DNA of 64,000 nt from Acidiferrum sp963764675 (GTDB lineage: Bacteria > Acidobacteriota > Terriglobia > Acidiferrales > UBA7541), in assembly GCA_963764675.1 (NCBI GenBank), contig CAVXTQ010000007.1:868001-932000 (forward strand), given 5' to 3'. Position 1 is the first letter of the stretch; each line of letters begins with the position of its first letter. Positions 1 to 8,589 of this stretch are shown here, piece by piece. Position numbers and translations under genes: made by a program. The notes under the pieces are model-generated. The model worked only from the letters and a program-made list of their open reading frames with translations, was not told the DNA's origin and made no database searches.

Positions 1-1536
1 GTAGCTGCTCCGCCGATCGTGGTGACGGTGTCACCGGCGACGGCCAGCGTAGCGTCTGGGGGCGCCACGCAGATGTTCACCGCCACGCTGCAAAACGATT
101 TGCAGAACCAAGGTGTGACCTGGACGCTGTCTGGCGCGGGCTGCAGCGGCGCGACCTGTGGAAGTGTCTCCCCTGCATCGAGCGCCTCCGGCTCGGTGGT
201 AACGTATGCTTCGCCAGCGACGGCGCCGAACCCAGCGACCGTCACCTTGACGGCGACGTCGGTTGCGAGCAGCGGAGTCGCGGCATCGGCGGCTATTACT
301 GTGACGCCGCCGCCCACGCCAGTGCCCTCCGCCCCAGTCGTGTTAGGAAATGCGCTGATCGACCAGGGATATGGCGATCCCGTTGTGGCCAATGACGCAA
401 CCGGGAACGTTGACGTTGCCTGGGTGAATATCAATGGCGCGGCGTTCGTGCGATCCACCAACGGTGGCACCACGTTCTCCGCTCCCATAACGATTCCAAG
501 CGACCTGTCGCTTACTCTGAATGCCGAAAACTACATCCAAATGAGTTTGGACGCGAACGGCAATATCAATCTCCTCTGGCGGTTGGATCCGACTGGTACA
601 GACACGTCGCTGCAGAACGTTTTCAGCCGATCAACTGATGGAGGCGTAACATTTTCTACGCCGGTAAACGTCAGTACCACGCCTACACCGGCACAACTAG
701 TGGTGCAGCCAAACGGGACGATCGTCGTTACCTGGTTCGATCAAACGACTTCTAACCTGATTGCTGCGAGTTCCACCGACGGCGTAACTTTCTCGAGTCC
801 GATAACGGTCTGGACCGCCGTTGGCAACCCGATGGATCTGACGCCCGTTGTAGGACCTCAGGGGCAAATCTACATTTTTTGGACACAACTGCTAACGAAC
901 CAGAGTTGTTCCATTTTGTTTAGCCAATCTACTGATGCCATGACGTTCTCGACAGCCGCAAATATTTCTGGAAGCGCTGGCGCCTGCAACCAAACTCCGG
1001 CGGCTTTTGTAGACGGCAGCGGCGCCGTCGACGTTGCCTGGGATGCGGACGGTGCTTCTCTATTTTTCAGTCGCTCCACGGACTCCGGAGCTACCTTCTC
1101 ACCGCCGACAAGTGTTCCCACCAGCGCGAAACCGAATTCTCAAGAAACCACTGTTGGAACTAACGGAACAATCTACATCCTCTGGCAGTCTCAGTCTGGG
1201 GTCGTTGTCTCCCATTCAGCAGATGGGGGCGCCACATTCTCCCCAGCGCCCACCGGACTAAGCCTCGGGGAAGATGGCAGCTCGTCAGTGATTGGAGTCG
1301 ATGCCTGCAACAATATCAGCGTTATCGGAACAAACCCCGGGCTTACCATCCTGTTCCAACGCTCGACGGACGGCGGGGTTACATTTGCCGATCCAACAAC
1401 GCTCGCTACCCTGCCCAACGATTACTACCCCGAATTGGCAGTCGACGCGAATGGCAATGTTAATGTGACCTGGGAGATCGATGGTCCTAAAGACATCGAC
1501 TACGTCCGAATACCAACAACCTGCATGCTCCATTGA
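1..1536 (+). CDS. Secreted Ig-like / Asp-box (BNR, sialidase-fold) repeat protein, 5' end cut by window
   Basis: The frame is already open at base 1 (V-A-A-P-P-I before the first GTG at 19), so the true start lies upstream of the window. Residues about 1-100 form a Ser/Thr/Ala-rich Ig-like (Big-type) domain ending in a proline linker (TPPPTPVPSAP). The rest is a repeat domain with seven Asp-box-like motifs such as RSTDGGVTF, RSTDSGATF and HSADGGATF, the loop signature of sialidase-type beta-propellers. Catalytic sialidase residues cannot be recognised, so enzyme activity is not claimed. By family it is probably an exported or surface-bound glycan-binding or structural protein. It stands alone, 144 bases before the acyltransferase gene. 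Confidence 0.7.
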   Translation, partial: VAAPPIVVTVSPATASVASGGATQMFTATLQNDLQNQGVTWTLSGAGCSGATCGSVSPASSASGSVVTYASPATAPNPATVTLTATSVASSGVAASAAITVTPPPTPVPSAPVVLGNALIDQGYGDPVVANDATGNVDVAWVNINGAAFVRSTNGGTTFSAPITIPSDLSLTLNAENYIQMSLDANGNINLLWRLDPTGTDTSLQNVFSRSTDGGVTFSTPVNVSTTPTPAQLVVQPNGTIVVTWFDQTTSNLIAASSTDGVTFSSPITVWTAVGNPMDLTPVVGPQGQIYIFWTQLLTNQSCSILFSQSTDAMTFSTAANISGSAGACNQTPAAFVDGSGAVDVAWDADGASLFFSRSTDSGATFSPPTSVPTSAKPNSQETTVGTNGTIYILWQSQSGVVVSHSADGGATFSPAPTGLSLGEDGSSSVIGVDACNNISVIGTNPGLTILFQRSTDGGVTFADPTTLATLPNDYYPELAVDANGNVNVTWEIDGPKDIDYVRIPTTCMLH

Positions 1537-1680
1537 GATGCAGCGCGTCGTGTCAGGCTCTCGATAGCGGTCTCCCTAGCGGAGTCGACGTCGCTGACCC
1601 ACATGCCGCTTACGGCAACGAAACACGCAAATCACGTTTGCGAAACAATCCCGTAATCTGCGGCGTCCGACACTGTCGCC

Positions 1681-2445
1681 ATGCCTACAAACGCTGTCTT
1701 GGTGCAAGACTGCGAGAGCCTGGCGACATCCACCCCGTCGTTTCGGCTCTCCCTGGCGCAAACTATGGACGATCTGACGCAGTGCCAGCGCTTGCGCTAT
1801 CTGGTCTTTAACTGCGAGTTGGGCGAGGGACTTACCGGTTCGGAAGATTGCGGGCTCGACCGTGACTCCTTCGACCTTATCTGCGATCACCTGATGGTGC
1901 ACGACGCAGCCTCGGGCAGGCTGGTTGGCACCTATCGCATGCAGACTGGGTATCGCGCCAAAGGTAACCTGGGCTATTACAGCGAGCAACTCTTTGACTT
2001 GAGCCCGTTCGAGTGTCTGCGCGGTGAAATTCTCGAACTCGGGCGCGCCTGCGTGCACCAGGACTATCGCAATACCACCGCGCTCTTCATGCTCTGGAAA
2101 GGGATTGCATCGTACGCCGCCCTGTGCAATGCGCGGTACTTAATCGGCTGCAGCTCGATCACCTCACAGGACGAGAGCGAGGGAATGGCGCTCTATCGCC
2201 AGTTGCGCGGCAAGTATCTCGTTGGTCCATCGCTTCGCACCGAACCCAGGCCCAAGTTTCTATGTAAGGAAGTCGGGATACCGATCGCGCCGCCTGCACC
2301 GCCACGTCTGTTCCGCGCCTATCTCGATATCTCCGCCCGCCTCTGCGGTCCGCCAGCCATCGACCGCGACTTCCGCACCATCGACTTCCTGACTTTGGTC
2401 GACCTGCAATCCATCCCAGACCGCGTCCGATCGCGTTTCTTTTAG
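1681..2445 (+). CDS. GNAT-fold acyl-ACP N-acyltransferase, OlsB/hemolysin-like (COG3176)
   Basis: The protein has 254 residues and resembles the OlsB-like N-acyltransferases that transfer an acyl chain from acyl-ACP to an amino acid such as ornithine, the first step of ornithine-lipid synthesis. Visible family features are CQRLRYLVF near residue 38, DHLMVHD and RLVGTYRM around residue 80, and EILELGRACVHQDYR followed by LMLWKGI-like sequence and YLIGCSSI. The ATG at 1681 is preceded by a start region without a clear Shine-Dalgarno. No olsA-type partner is next to it, so the acceptor amine is not known. It could also act on another amine in membrane lipid or lipoamino-acid synthesis. Confidence 0.7.
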   Translation: MPTNAVLVQDCESLATSTPSFRLSLAQTMDDLTQCQRLRYLVFNCELGEGLTGSEDCGLDRDSFDLICDHLMVHDAASGRLVGTYRMQTGYRAKGNLGYYSEQLFDLSPFECLRGEILELGRACVHQDYRNTTALFMLWKGIASYAALCNARYLIGCSSITSQDESEGMALYRQLRGKYLVGPSLRTEPRPKFLCKEVGIPIAPPAPPRLFRAYLDISARLCGPPAIDRDFRTIDFLTLVDLQSIPDRVRSRFF

Positions 2446-2473
2446 CCCGCCCACGCTGCACCTGACTTTCTCC

Positions 2474-2503
2474 TTGACCGGCGGGCTATATGTATGTTAT
2501 AGT
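2474..2503 (+). promoter_or_regulatory. Candidate sigma70 promoter with overlapping palindrome
   Basis: TTGACC at 2474-2479 and TATAGT at 2498-2503 are separated by 18 bases. The perfect palindrome TACCTTAAGGTA (2503-2514) sits right at the expected start of transcription, where a dimeric repressor could bind. No plus-strand gene follows; the next plus-strand structure is the hairpin at 2595-2630. The call is by eye. Confidence 0.4.
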
Positions 2504-2594
2504 ACCTTAAGGTAAGAGTACGTCAACCGCGACCCCATGCAGAGCCTGCAAATCTTAGTAACCAGCTTGATAACACCGGGCTCACGCAACCGCC

Positions 2595-2660
2595 TTTAGA
2601 ATCAACACTTGTGGAAGTGTTGATTCTAAACGTACTTAAAGTTCTTTAGAATCCGCACTT
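2595..2660. repeat. Perfect 16-bp inverted repeat plus a third near-identical direct copy
   Basis: TTTAGAATCAACACTT (2595-2610) pairs without mismatch with 2615-2630 across a GTGG loop. A third copy, TTTAGAATCCGCACTT (2645-2660), differs from the first at two bases. The hairpin lacks a following T-run, so it is not a standard intrinsic terminator. It may be an operator cluster, the end of a small RNA, or the remains of a small mobile element. The rest of 2446-2739 shows no gene. Confidence 0.6.
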
Positions 2661-2739
2661 ACAAAAAAAACCCATAGAGGGGTGGGGAGCACACCGCCAG
2701 CAAGGAAATCGAACTGAAGCTGTCCGCGCAGCACCAATC

Positions 2740-4332
2740 CTAGGCTCGGGCGACGCCCGGGCGGCGCTTGCCGGCGTTTGTAGCCTGCTCAAACGCATAG
2801 CCCAACTGTAGAACCCCAAAATCATCATGGTGCCGGCCGACGATTTGCATCCCTATCGGCAAACCTTCCGTGGAAAACGCGCACGGAACAGAGATCGCAG
2901 GGTTTCCCACCGCGGAAATGTAGTAGGCGGACTTCATCCAGGCGATATAGCTCTCCATCTTTACGCCAGCAATTTCGGTCGGGTAATGCACGTTCACGTC
3001 GAAGGGCAGCACCTGGTTTACCGGCAGCACGAAGAATTCGTACTTCTCCATAAACTCGCGCACCCGCTGATACAGCGCTGTCCGCTTGACCTCGATGCGC
3101 GCCAGGTAGGGGCCCGTGAGCTTGCGCCCTTCCTCGACGTGCCAGTGGATGTATTCGTTCAGTTGGTCGCCCTTGGTCGCGATGATGTCGCCGAAGCTGA
3201 GTTCGACCGACCAGTGGCGCCACGCGTTGAAGCACTCGTTGGCGTCGCGGAAGTCGGGCTCGGCCCCCTCGACGATGCATCCCAACGACTCGAGCACCTT
3301 GCCTTGCCCGCGCACCGCAGCCCTCACCTGAGGGTCCCATGGCAGGCCAAGATCCTTGAACATGGCCACGCGGACTCCTTTAAAGCTGCGGTTCAGCGGC
3401 TGCCCGAACAGACTCCCCGGCTGATCAATAGCGATCGGAGACTGCCGGTCAGGGCCCGCGAGTACGCTCAGAAAAAAGGCGCAATCGGAAACGTTGCGCG
3501 CCACGCCGCCCGCGACGGACAGCGTCTGCCAGCCCAAGTGAGCGGGAGTGTTCGGAACGCGCCCGGGCGACGTCCGAAGGCCGACGACATTGCAAAAGTT
3601 GGGAGGGTTGCGCAGCGAGCCGCCCATATCGCTGCCGTCGGCGAGTGGCGCCATTCCGCACGCGACCGCGACGGCTCCTCCACCGGTGCTGCCGCCGCAG
3701 GTCTTGGTGATGTCGTAAGGATTGTGCGAGGGGCCAAACACGGGATTGAACGTCTGCGAGCCCAGGCCAAATTCCGGCACGTTGGTCTTGCCGAGAACGA
3801 TGGCTCCGGCATTCTTTTCTCGTTGCACCAGCAGGCAATCGAAATCCGGCACGTGGTCGCGGAAAAGCGGCGATCCAAATGTGGTGCGAATTCCCTTAGT
3901 TTCATGGAGATCCTTGACCGCGACGGGAAGCCCGTGCAGCGGCCCCAGCCAGTTCCCTTTCGCGAGCGCCTCATCCGCCGCGAGAGCCTGCGCCATCAAT
4001 TGATCTTCGGGAACCAGTGTCACCACCGCATTTACCTTGGGATTTACGCGCTTGATCTGCTTCAGGTGCGCTTCCATCACTTCGCGCGAGGACAATTTCT
4101 TCTCGCGAATCATCTCGACCATATCTACGGCGCGAAGGAAGCAAATGTCCTGGTCCGCCGCCGCCGACGTTGATCCTGCTGATGAGGGCGGTGCGGCCGT
4201 CGCGGTTCCATGCCGGTCGGCAGCGCCGTGTGACCGCGTGAACTCCCGAGCCAAAAGCGGCGTCACCGCAGCTGATACCGCCGCATTGGTTCCCAGCTTG
4301 AGTGCGTCGCGACGCGTGATCTTGCTTGTCAT
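2740..4332 (-). CDS. Amidase (amidase-signature family) with Tat-type signal
   Basis: This 530-residue enzyme belongs to the amidase-signature superfamily, which hydrolyses amide bonds with a Ser-cisSer-Lys triad. The lysine lies in LPVAVKDLHETKG, the cis-Ser in GGSTGGGAVAVACG and the nucleophile in DGSDMGGSLRNPP. The N-terminus reads ITRRDALKLGTNAA followed by an Ala-rich stretch, a twin-arginine signal, so the enzyme probably acts in the periplasm. That distinguishes it from the cytoplasmic GatA subunit, and no gatB or gatC lies nearby. The substrate cannot be inferred. It ends about 36 bases before the alanyl-editing gene on the same strand. A long antisense frame overlaps it and is a shadow. 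Confidence 0.88.
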   Translation of the reverse strand: MTSKITRRDALKLGTNAAVSAAVTPLLAREFTRSHGAADRHGTATAAPPSSAGSTSAAADQDICFLRAVDMVEMIREKKLSSREVMEAHLKQIKRVNPKVNAVVTLVPEDQLMAQALAADEALAKGNWLGPLHGLPVAVKDLHETKGIRTTFGSPLFRDHVPDFDCLLVQREKNAGAIVLGKTNVPEFGLGSQTFNPVFGPSHNPYDITKTCGGSTGGGAVAVACGMAPLADGSDMGGSLRNPPNFCNVVGLRTSPGRVPNTPAHLGWQTLSVAGGVARNVSDCAFFLSVLAGPDRQSPIAIDQPGSLFGQPLNRSFKGVRVAMFKDLGLPWDPQVRAAVRGQGKVLESLGCIVEGAEPDFRDANECFNAWRHWSVELSFGDIIATKGDQLNEYIHWHVEEGRKLTGPYLARIEVKRTALYQRVREFMEKYEFFVLPVNQVLPFDVNVHYPTEIAGVKMESYIAWMKSAYYISAVGNPAISVPCAFSTEGLPIGMQIVGRHHDDFGVLQLGYAFEQATNAGKRRPGVARA

Positions 4333-4367
4333 ACCACTCCTATTTCACGTCACTACGTCAGCCACCG

Positions 4368-5576
4368 CTACGCTTTCGCAGCGAGTTCTCTAGAGAGGGC
4401 AATCGCCATTTCTGCCTTGGTCGCATCGCTCAGCCGCCCGCGCGCGAAGTCGCGCGTTCCTCCGCCCTTGCCTCCGAATTGTTGAAGGACCTGTTTGAGC
4501 AAGCCGTTCATATCTTTCCCAGCTGAGGGATGCTGCGCGAAAATCAAATGCCCGCACGGGAATCTCGCCAACAAGGCAATCGTCTTATCGGACTTGGCGA
4601 GTTGCGTCGCGAAGTGGTTCAGGTATTCGGCTTGCGCGTCCTCCTGGAATACACGAGCCATCAGCCGGATGCCGTCCTCTCCTGCCGGCGCGGCCTGCAA
4701 TGTCAGCGTAGCCTCGGCTTGGGCAAGCCGCTCCAACGCTGCGCGGGCGCTCTTGAAGTGCGCATCGCGCTCGGCTGCCACTCGTTCCGCTGACGCAACC
4801 AGGTCGCCCGGCGCGCAACCCAATCGCTCCGCTGCGTGCCGTAGCAAGAGAAAATCCTGTCGCGCGGCGCGCTCCGCTCGCCCTCCGCAAACAAACTCGA
4901 CGCGCCAATCCTGACGGATCTTGTTGCAGCGCCGCACCAGAATCATTCCGATCTGTGCCGTGCGCTTGACGTGCGTTCCGCCACAGGGCTGCAGGTCCGC
5001 ACCTTCGATCTCAATCGCGCGCAGGATTCCGCTGCGCTCCACTTCCTTGCGAACCCCAAGCTCGGCAAACTCCTCGGCTGTACCATAGCGCACGGTGACC
5101 GACCGGTCCTCGAAAATCACCTGATTCGCAGCACGCTCCGCGCCCTCCAGAATCGCCTCCGAGGGTTCTTCGCCGCGCAGATCGATCGTGCAGATCTGGT
5201 CGCCCAAGTGAAACGAAATCGTCGGCCGTCCGAAGCGCTCCTGAAACATTGCCGAGAGCAAGTGCTGGCCGGTGTGCTGTTGCATGTGATCGAGACGCCG
5301 CGTCCAGTCAATGCATCCGTGGACGGTATCTATCTCAAGCTCTTGGTCGACAATGTGCACGATCTCCTCGCCTTCATCGCGCACATCCAGCACGCGCGCG
5401 TCGCCGAGCCGCCCGACGTCGTTGGGCTGCCCGCCGGAGGTCGGATAAAACGCCGTGCAGTCTAGCAGGACCTCCCAGGCCGCCATGCCGCTGTACACCA
5501 CCGGCTCACAGCTCACCACACCTGCATCGAATTCGCGCTCGAAGGAATCATCGTAATAGAGTCTGCGCGTCGTCAT
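4368..5576 (-). CDS. Alanyl-tRNA editing protein, AlaX-like with DHHA1 domain
   Basis: The 402-residue protein resembles the editing half of alanyl-tRNA synthetase. It has an N-terminal beta-barrel, the metal-binding motif HTGQHLLS, the second motif CGGTHV and a C-terminal DHHA1 domain with FGGKGGG. By family it deacylates Ser- or Gly-mischarged tRNA-Ala in the cytoplasm. I chose the ATG at 5576 (MTTRRLYYDD) rather than the GTG at 5606, because the GTG would lie inside the threonine synthase gene and adds a non-conserved leader. The start lies six bases past the stop of thrC, so the two genes are probably co-transcribed. An aminoacylation domain is absent, which excludes full AlaRS. Confidence 0.88.
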   Translation of the reverse strand: MTTRRLYYDDSFEREFDAGVVSCEPVVYSGMAAWEVLLDCTAFYPTSGGQPNDVGRLGDARVLDVRDEGEEIVHIVDQELEIDTVHGCIDWTRRLDHMQQHTGQHLLSAMFQERFGRPTISFHLGDQICTIDLRGEEPSEAILEGAERAANQVIFEDRSVTVRYGTAEEFAELGVRKEVERSGILRAIEIEGADLQPCGGTHVKRTAQIGMILVRRCNKIRQDWRVEFVCGGRAERAARQDFLLLRHAAERLGCAPGDLVASAERVAAERDAHFKSARAALERLAQAEATLTLQAAPAGEDGIRLMARVFQEDAQAEYLNHFATQLAKSDKTIALLARFPCGHLIFAQHPSAGKDMNGLLKQVLQQFGGKGGGTRDFARGRLSDATKAEMAIALSRELAAKA

Positions 5577-5581
5577 GATCG

Positions 5582-6760
5582 TTAGGCTTGCAATGCCCGC
5601 TGCCACGCTTCCGCGTACTTGTATCCCGTCCCGGTATTGAACAGCACCACCGTTTCTTGCGGCTTGATCCAGCCCGAAGCGGCCAGTTTGCGCGCCGCGC
5701 TCACCGTTGCAGCCCCTTCCGGCGCGGCGAAGATTCCTTCCAGTGACGCCAGTTCCTTTCCCGCTTGGAGCATCTCATCGTCCGTGACCGTCAGCGAAGT
5801 GCCCTTCGTTTGTCGCAGCATGCGCAGAATCAATAAGTCGCCGAGCGGTCCAGGCACACGCAGGCCAGACGCGATGGTTGCCGCATGCGGGAAAAACTCA
5901 GCCGAAGTCCGCTGCGCTTCCCACGCCTTAGCGATGGGCGCGCACCCCTGCGCCTGTACCGCCACCATGCGCGGCCGTTCCTGGCCGATCCAGCCCATCT
6001 CCTGCATCTCATCAAACGCTTTGCACATGCCGATCAAACCGACTCCGCCGCCCGTGGGATACAGAATCACGTCCGGCAGCGTTCCGCCGAACTGCTCCCA
6101 CAACTCATAGCCCATCGTTTTTTTGCCTTCGACGCGATACGGCTCTTTCAGCGTAGACACGTCGTACCAGCCTTCGCGATCTTTGTGCTCCGCCACATAC
6201 TTGCCGCAATCGGAGATCAGGCCATCGAGGAGCACAACCTTTGCGCCGAACGCGCGGCACTCCATAACGTTGGCCACCGGCGTGTCCGCCGGCATCACGA
6301 TCACCGACAGCAACCCAGCCGCCGCCGCGTACGCTGCCAGCGCGCCTCCTGCGTTCCCCGCCGTAGGCGCAGCTAGTATCTTGGCGCCGAGTTGCTTCGC
6401 GCGCGTCACCGCCGCGGTCATGCCACGCGCTTTGAACGAACCGGTCGGGTTCAGCCCTTCGTCCTTCACGTGCAGGCGTTCGAGCCCCATGGCCGCTCCC
6501 AGCCGCGGAGCAGCCAGCAGCGCCGTCATGCCTTCGCCAAGCGTCACCGGAGTGCCTTCCGGCAGCACTTCTGCGTAGCGCCAGAGCGTACGCGCGCGGG
6601 TCGATAGGCTCTTCAGACTGAGCGTCGCTGCAGCCTTCTTCAGGTCGTAGCGCGCAAACAGCGGCTTGCCGCACGTGCATAGATGCTGCTCCACTGCCGT
6701 GTCGAACTTCTTCCCGCACGCGGAGCACTCCAGCTCCAATACGTTGTTCGCCGTGGTCAT
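5582..6760 (-). CDS. thrC: Threonine synthase
   Basis: The 392-residue PLP enzyme converts O-phosphohomoserine to threonine, the last step of the pathway. The N-terminus carries a small zinc-ribbon-like region with CSACG and CTCG. The PLP lysine is K110 in NPTGSFKARGM, and the phosphate-binding loop appears as YPTGGGVGLIGM. Length and motifs fit the family better than other fold-type II enzymes such as threonine dehydratase. The ATG at 6760 is the first start with the conserved N-terminus. The gene precedes the alanyl-editing gene with almost no gap, a pairing of amino-acid supply and tRNA quality control that may be coincidental. Confidence 0.9.
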   Translation of the reverse strand: MTTANNVLELECSACGKKFDTAVEQHLCTCGKPLFARYDLKKAAATLSLKSLSTRARTLWRYAEVLPEGTPVTLGEGMTALLAAPRLGAAMGLERLHVKDEGLNPTGSFKARGMTAAVTRAKQLGAKILAAPTAGNAGGALAAYAAAAGLLSVIVMPADTPVANVMECRAFGAKVVLLDGLISDCGKYVAEHKDREGWYDVSTLKEPYRVEGKKTMGYELWEQFGGTLPDVILYPTGGGVGLIGMCKAFDEMQEMGWIGQERPRMVAVQAQGCAPIAKAWEAQRTSAEFFPHAATIASGLRVPGPLGDLLILRMLRQTKGTSLTVTDDEMLQAGKELASLEGIFAAPEGAATVSAARKLAASGWIKPQETVVLFNTGTGYKYAEAWQRALQA

Positions 6761-6847
6761 GAACGAAAGAGTCTAGCACAGGCCTTTTTGGCTATTCTTT
6801 CGCGTCGCGGGAGTACGCCGCAGCCTGGCGGACACCTTGTTTCACGC

Positions 6848-6853
6848 TACAAT
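6848..6853 (+). promoter_or_regulatory. TACAAT -10 element placed for a leaderless transcript
   Basis: TACAAT lies six bases before the ATG of the HAD gene, so transcription would begin at or next to the start codon. No Shine-Dalgarno sequence is present between them. The -35 is not obvious. Confidence 0.4.
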
Positions 6854-6859
6854 AGACCG

Positions 6860-7711
6860 ATGGCCGTACGCCTGATTGCGCTGGATATTGACGGCACACT
6901 GCTGGACAGCGAATGGAAGCTGCCCGAGGCGAACCGCTCCGCCATTGCGGAAGCTGCGCGACGCGGGATTGAAGTCGCCTTGGTGACCGGGCGGCGCTAC
7001 GACTTTGCCATGCCCATCGCGCGCAAGATCGATTCCCCTCTGACCATGATCGTGAGCAACGGCGCGGTGGTCCGTACGCACGACGGCGAGACGCACTTGC
7101 GCCACCTCCTGCCCCGCGGAACCGCGGAGCGAGTTTTGCACGTCACGTTGCCCTGGCGCGAAGGCGCTGGCGTGGTTTTCGACCGGCCGCGCGAGAATCA
7201 GATGGTTCTTGAAGTGATCGACACCAACGACCCAATCCGTTCCGCTTACTACGAGCGCAACAAAGAGTTCATCGGCCAGGCCAAGCCGCTCGAGAGCTGC
7301 CTGACGGAAGATCCCATTCAGGTCATGCTGTCCGGAAAAGTTCAGCCGATGCGCGCCGCCGAAGCGGCCCTGCGCGCGGCGCCGTTCGCGGAAGAGTTCA
7401 GCGTTGCGGCGACGGTATATGAGAGCAGGGATTTCTCGATGATCGATATCTTGAATCCACGATGCTCGAAAGGCTCAAGTCTCGAAGAGTGGGCCGCCTT
7501 GCGGGGATTCGCGCGCGAAGAAGTGATGGCCATCGGCGACAATCACAACGATCTCGAGATGCTGTCCTATGCCGGGATTCCCATCGTGATGGGCAACGGC
7601 GTAGCAGAGCTGAAGAATTTCGGCTGGCACGAGACCGGCACGAACGATCAAAACGGCGTTGCCGCGGCGATCGAGCAGTTCGCGTTTCGAGAGGCTGCCC
7701 CGTGCGCCTGA
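6860..7711 (+). CDS. Cof-type HAD-superfamily sugar phosphatase
   Basis: This is a 283-residue haloacid-dehalogenase hydrolase of the Cof/YbiV class (IIB), which dephosphorylates sugar phosphates or similar metabolites. The nucleophile motif is LIALDIDGTLLD (Asp9, Asp11), a C2 cap follows, and the C-terminal metal motif is AIGDNHNDLEML. The open frame extends upstream, but the ATG at 6860 gives the canonical family N-terminus; the upstream part is antisense to thrC. The stop overlaps the GTG start of the lytic transglycosylase, which suggests translational coupling. The substrate is unknown. Confidence 0.88.
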   Translation: MAVRLIALDIDGTLLDSEWKLPEANRSAIAEAARRGIEVALVTGRRYDFAMPIARKIDSPLTMIVSNGAVVRTHDGETHLRHLLPRGTAERVLHVTLPWREGAGVVFDRPRENQMVLEVIDTNDPIRSAYYERNKEFIGQAKPLESCLTEDPIQVMLSGKVQPMRAAEAALRAAPFAEEFSVAATVYESRDFSMIDILNPRCSKGSSLEEWAALRGFAREEVMAIGDNHNDLEMLSYAGIPIVMGNGVAELKNFGWHETGTNDQNGVAAAIEQFAFREAAPCA

Positions 7712-8394
7712 CGCGACTCGCGCTGTTCTTTACTTTTATCGCGCTGCTTACGGCATCCAGCGTGCGGGCCGAATACATCGTGTTGCGCAGTGGACAGCGC
7801 CTGTACGTCACCGGCTATCAGCTCGTAGGCGAGACATATCGATTGCAAATGAACGGCGGTTTCGTCGAGATGCCCGCCGCAAACGTGGTTGGCATCGAGC
7901 CAGAGGAAGTCTTCACGCCGGTGGCGGTCCCTGAGGTCGCAAAAACTCCATTTCACGGGCTAATCCTGGCGTCCGCTGCGCGATACAACGTCGACGCCGA
8001 CTTGATCACCAGCGTGATCGCCACAGAGTCGAACTTCGATCCCAAAGCCGTCTCTCGCCGCAATGCGCGCGGACTCATGCAGCTTCTTCCGCAGACCGCT
8101 GCACATCTCGGCGTGCAAAACATTTTCGATCCTCAGGAAAATATCGACGCCGGCACGCACTACTTGCGTGACTTGCTACAGCGTTACCAAAACGACCTTG
8201 TCCTCGCTCTGGCGGCCTATAACGCGGGACCCGAGCGCGTCCAGCAGTACGGCCGAGTTCCGCCATTTGCCGAGACGCAGGCTTACGTCCGCCGCGTCAA
8301 GGGCGCCTACGACAAGCGTAAATCAGGCGTGCATGCCGCCGGCAAAACTCCGGCGCGACCTATTCCAGCGACTAGGACCACATCGCCTTCTTGA
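7702..8394 (+). CDS. Secreted lytic murein transglycosylase (SLT domain)
   Basis: The 230-residue protein has an N-terminal signal peptide (LALFFTFIALLTASSVRA), a short domain of about 60 residues and a C-terminal SLT/GEWL domain. The catalytic Glu lies in ATESNFDPKAVS; other hallmarks are ARGLMQLLPQTA, NIDAGTHYL and ALAAYNAGP. It cleaves the glycan strands of peptidoglycan in the periplasm. I chose the GTG at 7702, which overlaps the stop of the upstream HAD gene and gives an immediate signal peptide. A role in pilus passage through the wall is possible, because the pilus block begins just downstream in the opposite direction, but that is inference. Confidence 0.88.
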   Translation: MRLTRLALFFTFIALLTASSVRAEYIVLRSGQRLYVTGYQLVGETYRLQMNGGFVEMPAANVVGIEPEEVFTPVAVPEVAKTPFHGLILASAARYNVDADLITSVIATESNFDPKAVSRRNARGLMQLLPQTAAHLGVQNIFDPQENIDAGTHYLRDLLQRYQNDLVLALAAYNAGPERVQQYGRVPPFAETQAYVRRVKGAYDKRKSGVHAAGKTPARPIPATRTTSPS

Positions 8395-8589
8395 CGTTGC
8401 GGTTGAAACGAATCGCGTAAGAGAGCACACGGCAAAGGAACTAGCCGGCGTTCTGGGGCGCCCCACAGTTATGCGAGGTATTCCTGCCCACGGGCGTTTA
8501 TGACGTCAATTCCGACAAGGCCGGCACGCTGGGAACTCCACTGAGCGGGGTGGCCGTGTCTATGCCATCCACGAAATAGGAGTCTGCGT

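Noticed and set aside
2827..4173. 448-residue plus-strand frame
   Set aside because: Antisense to the amidase gene; low-complexity Arg/His/Ala composition and no known motif.
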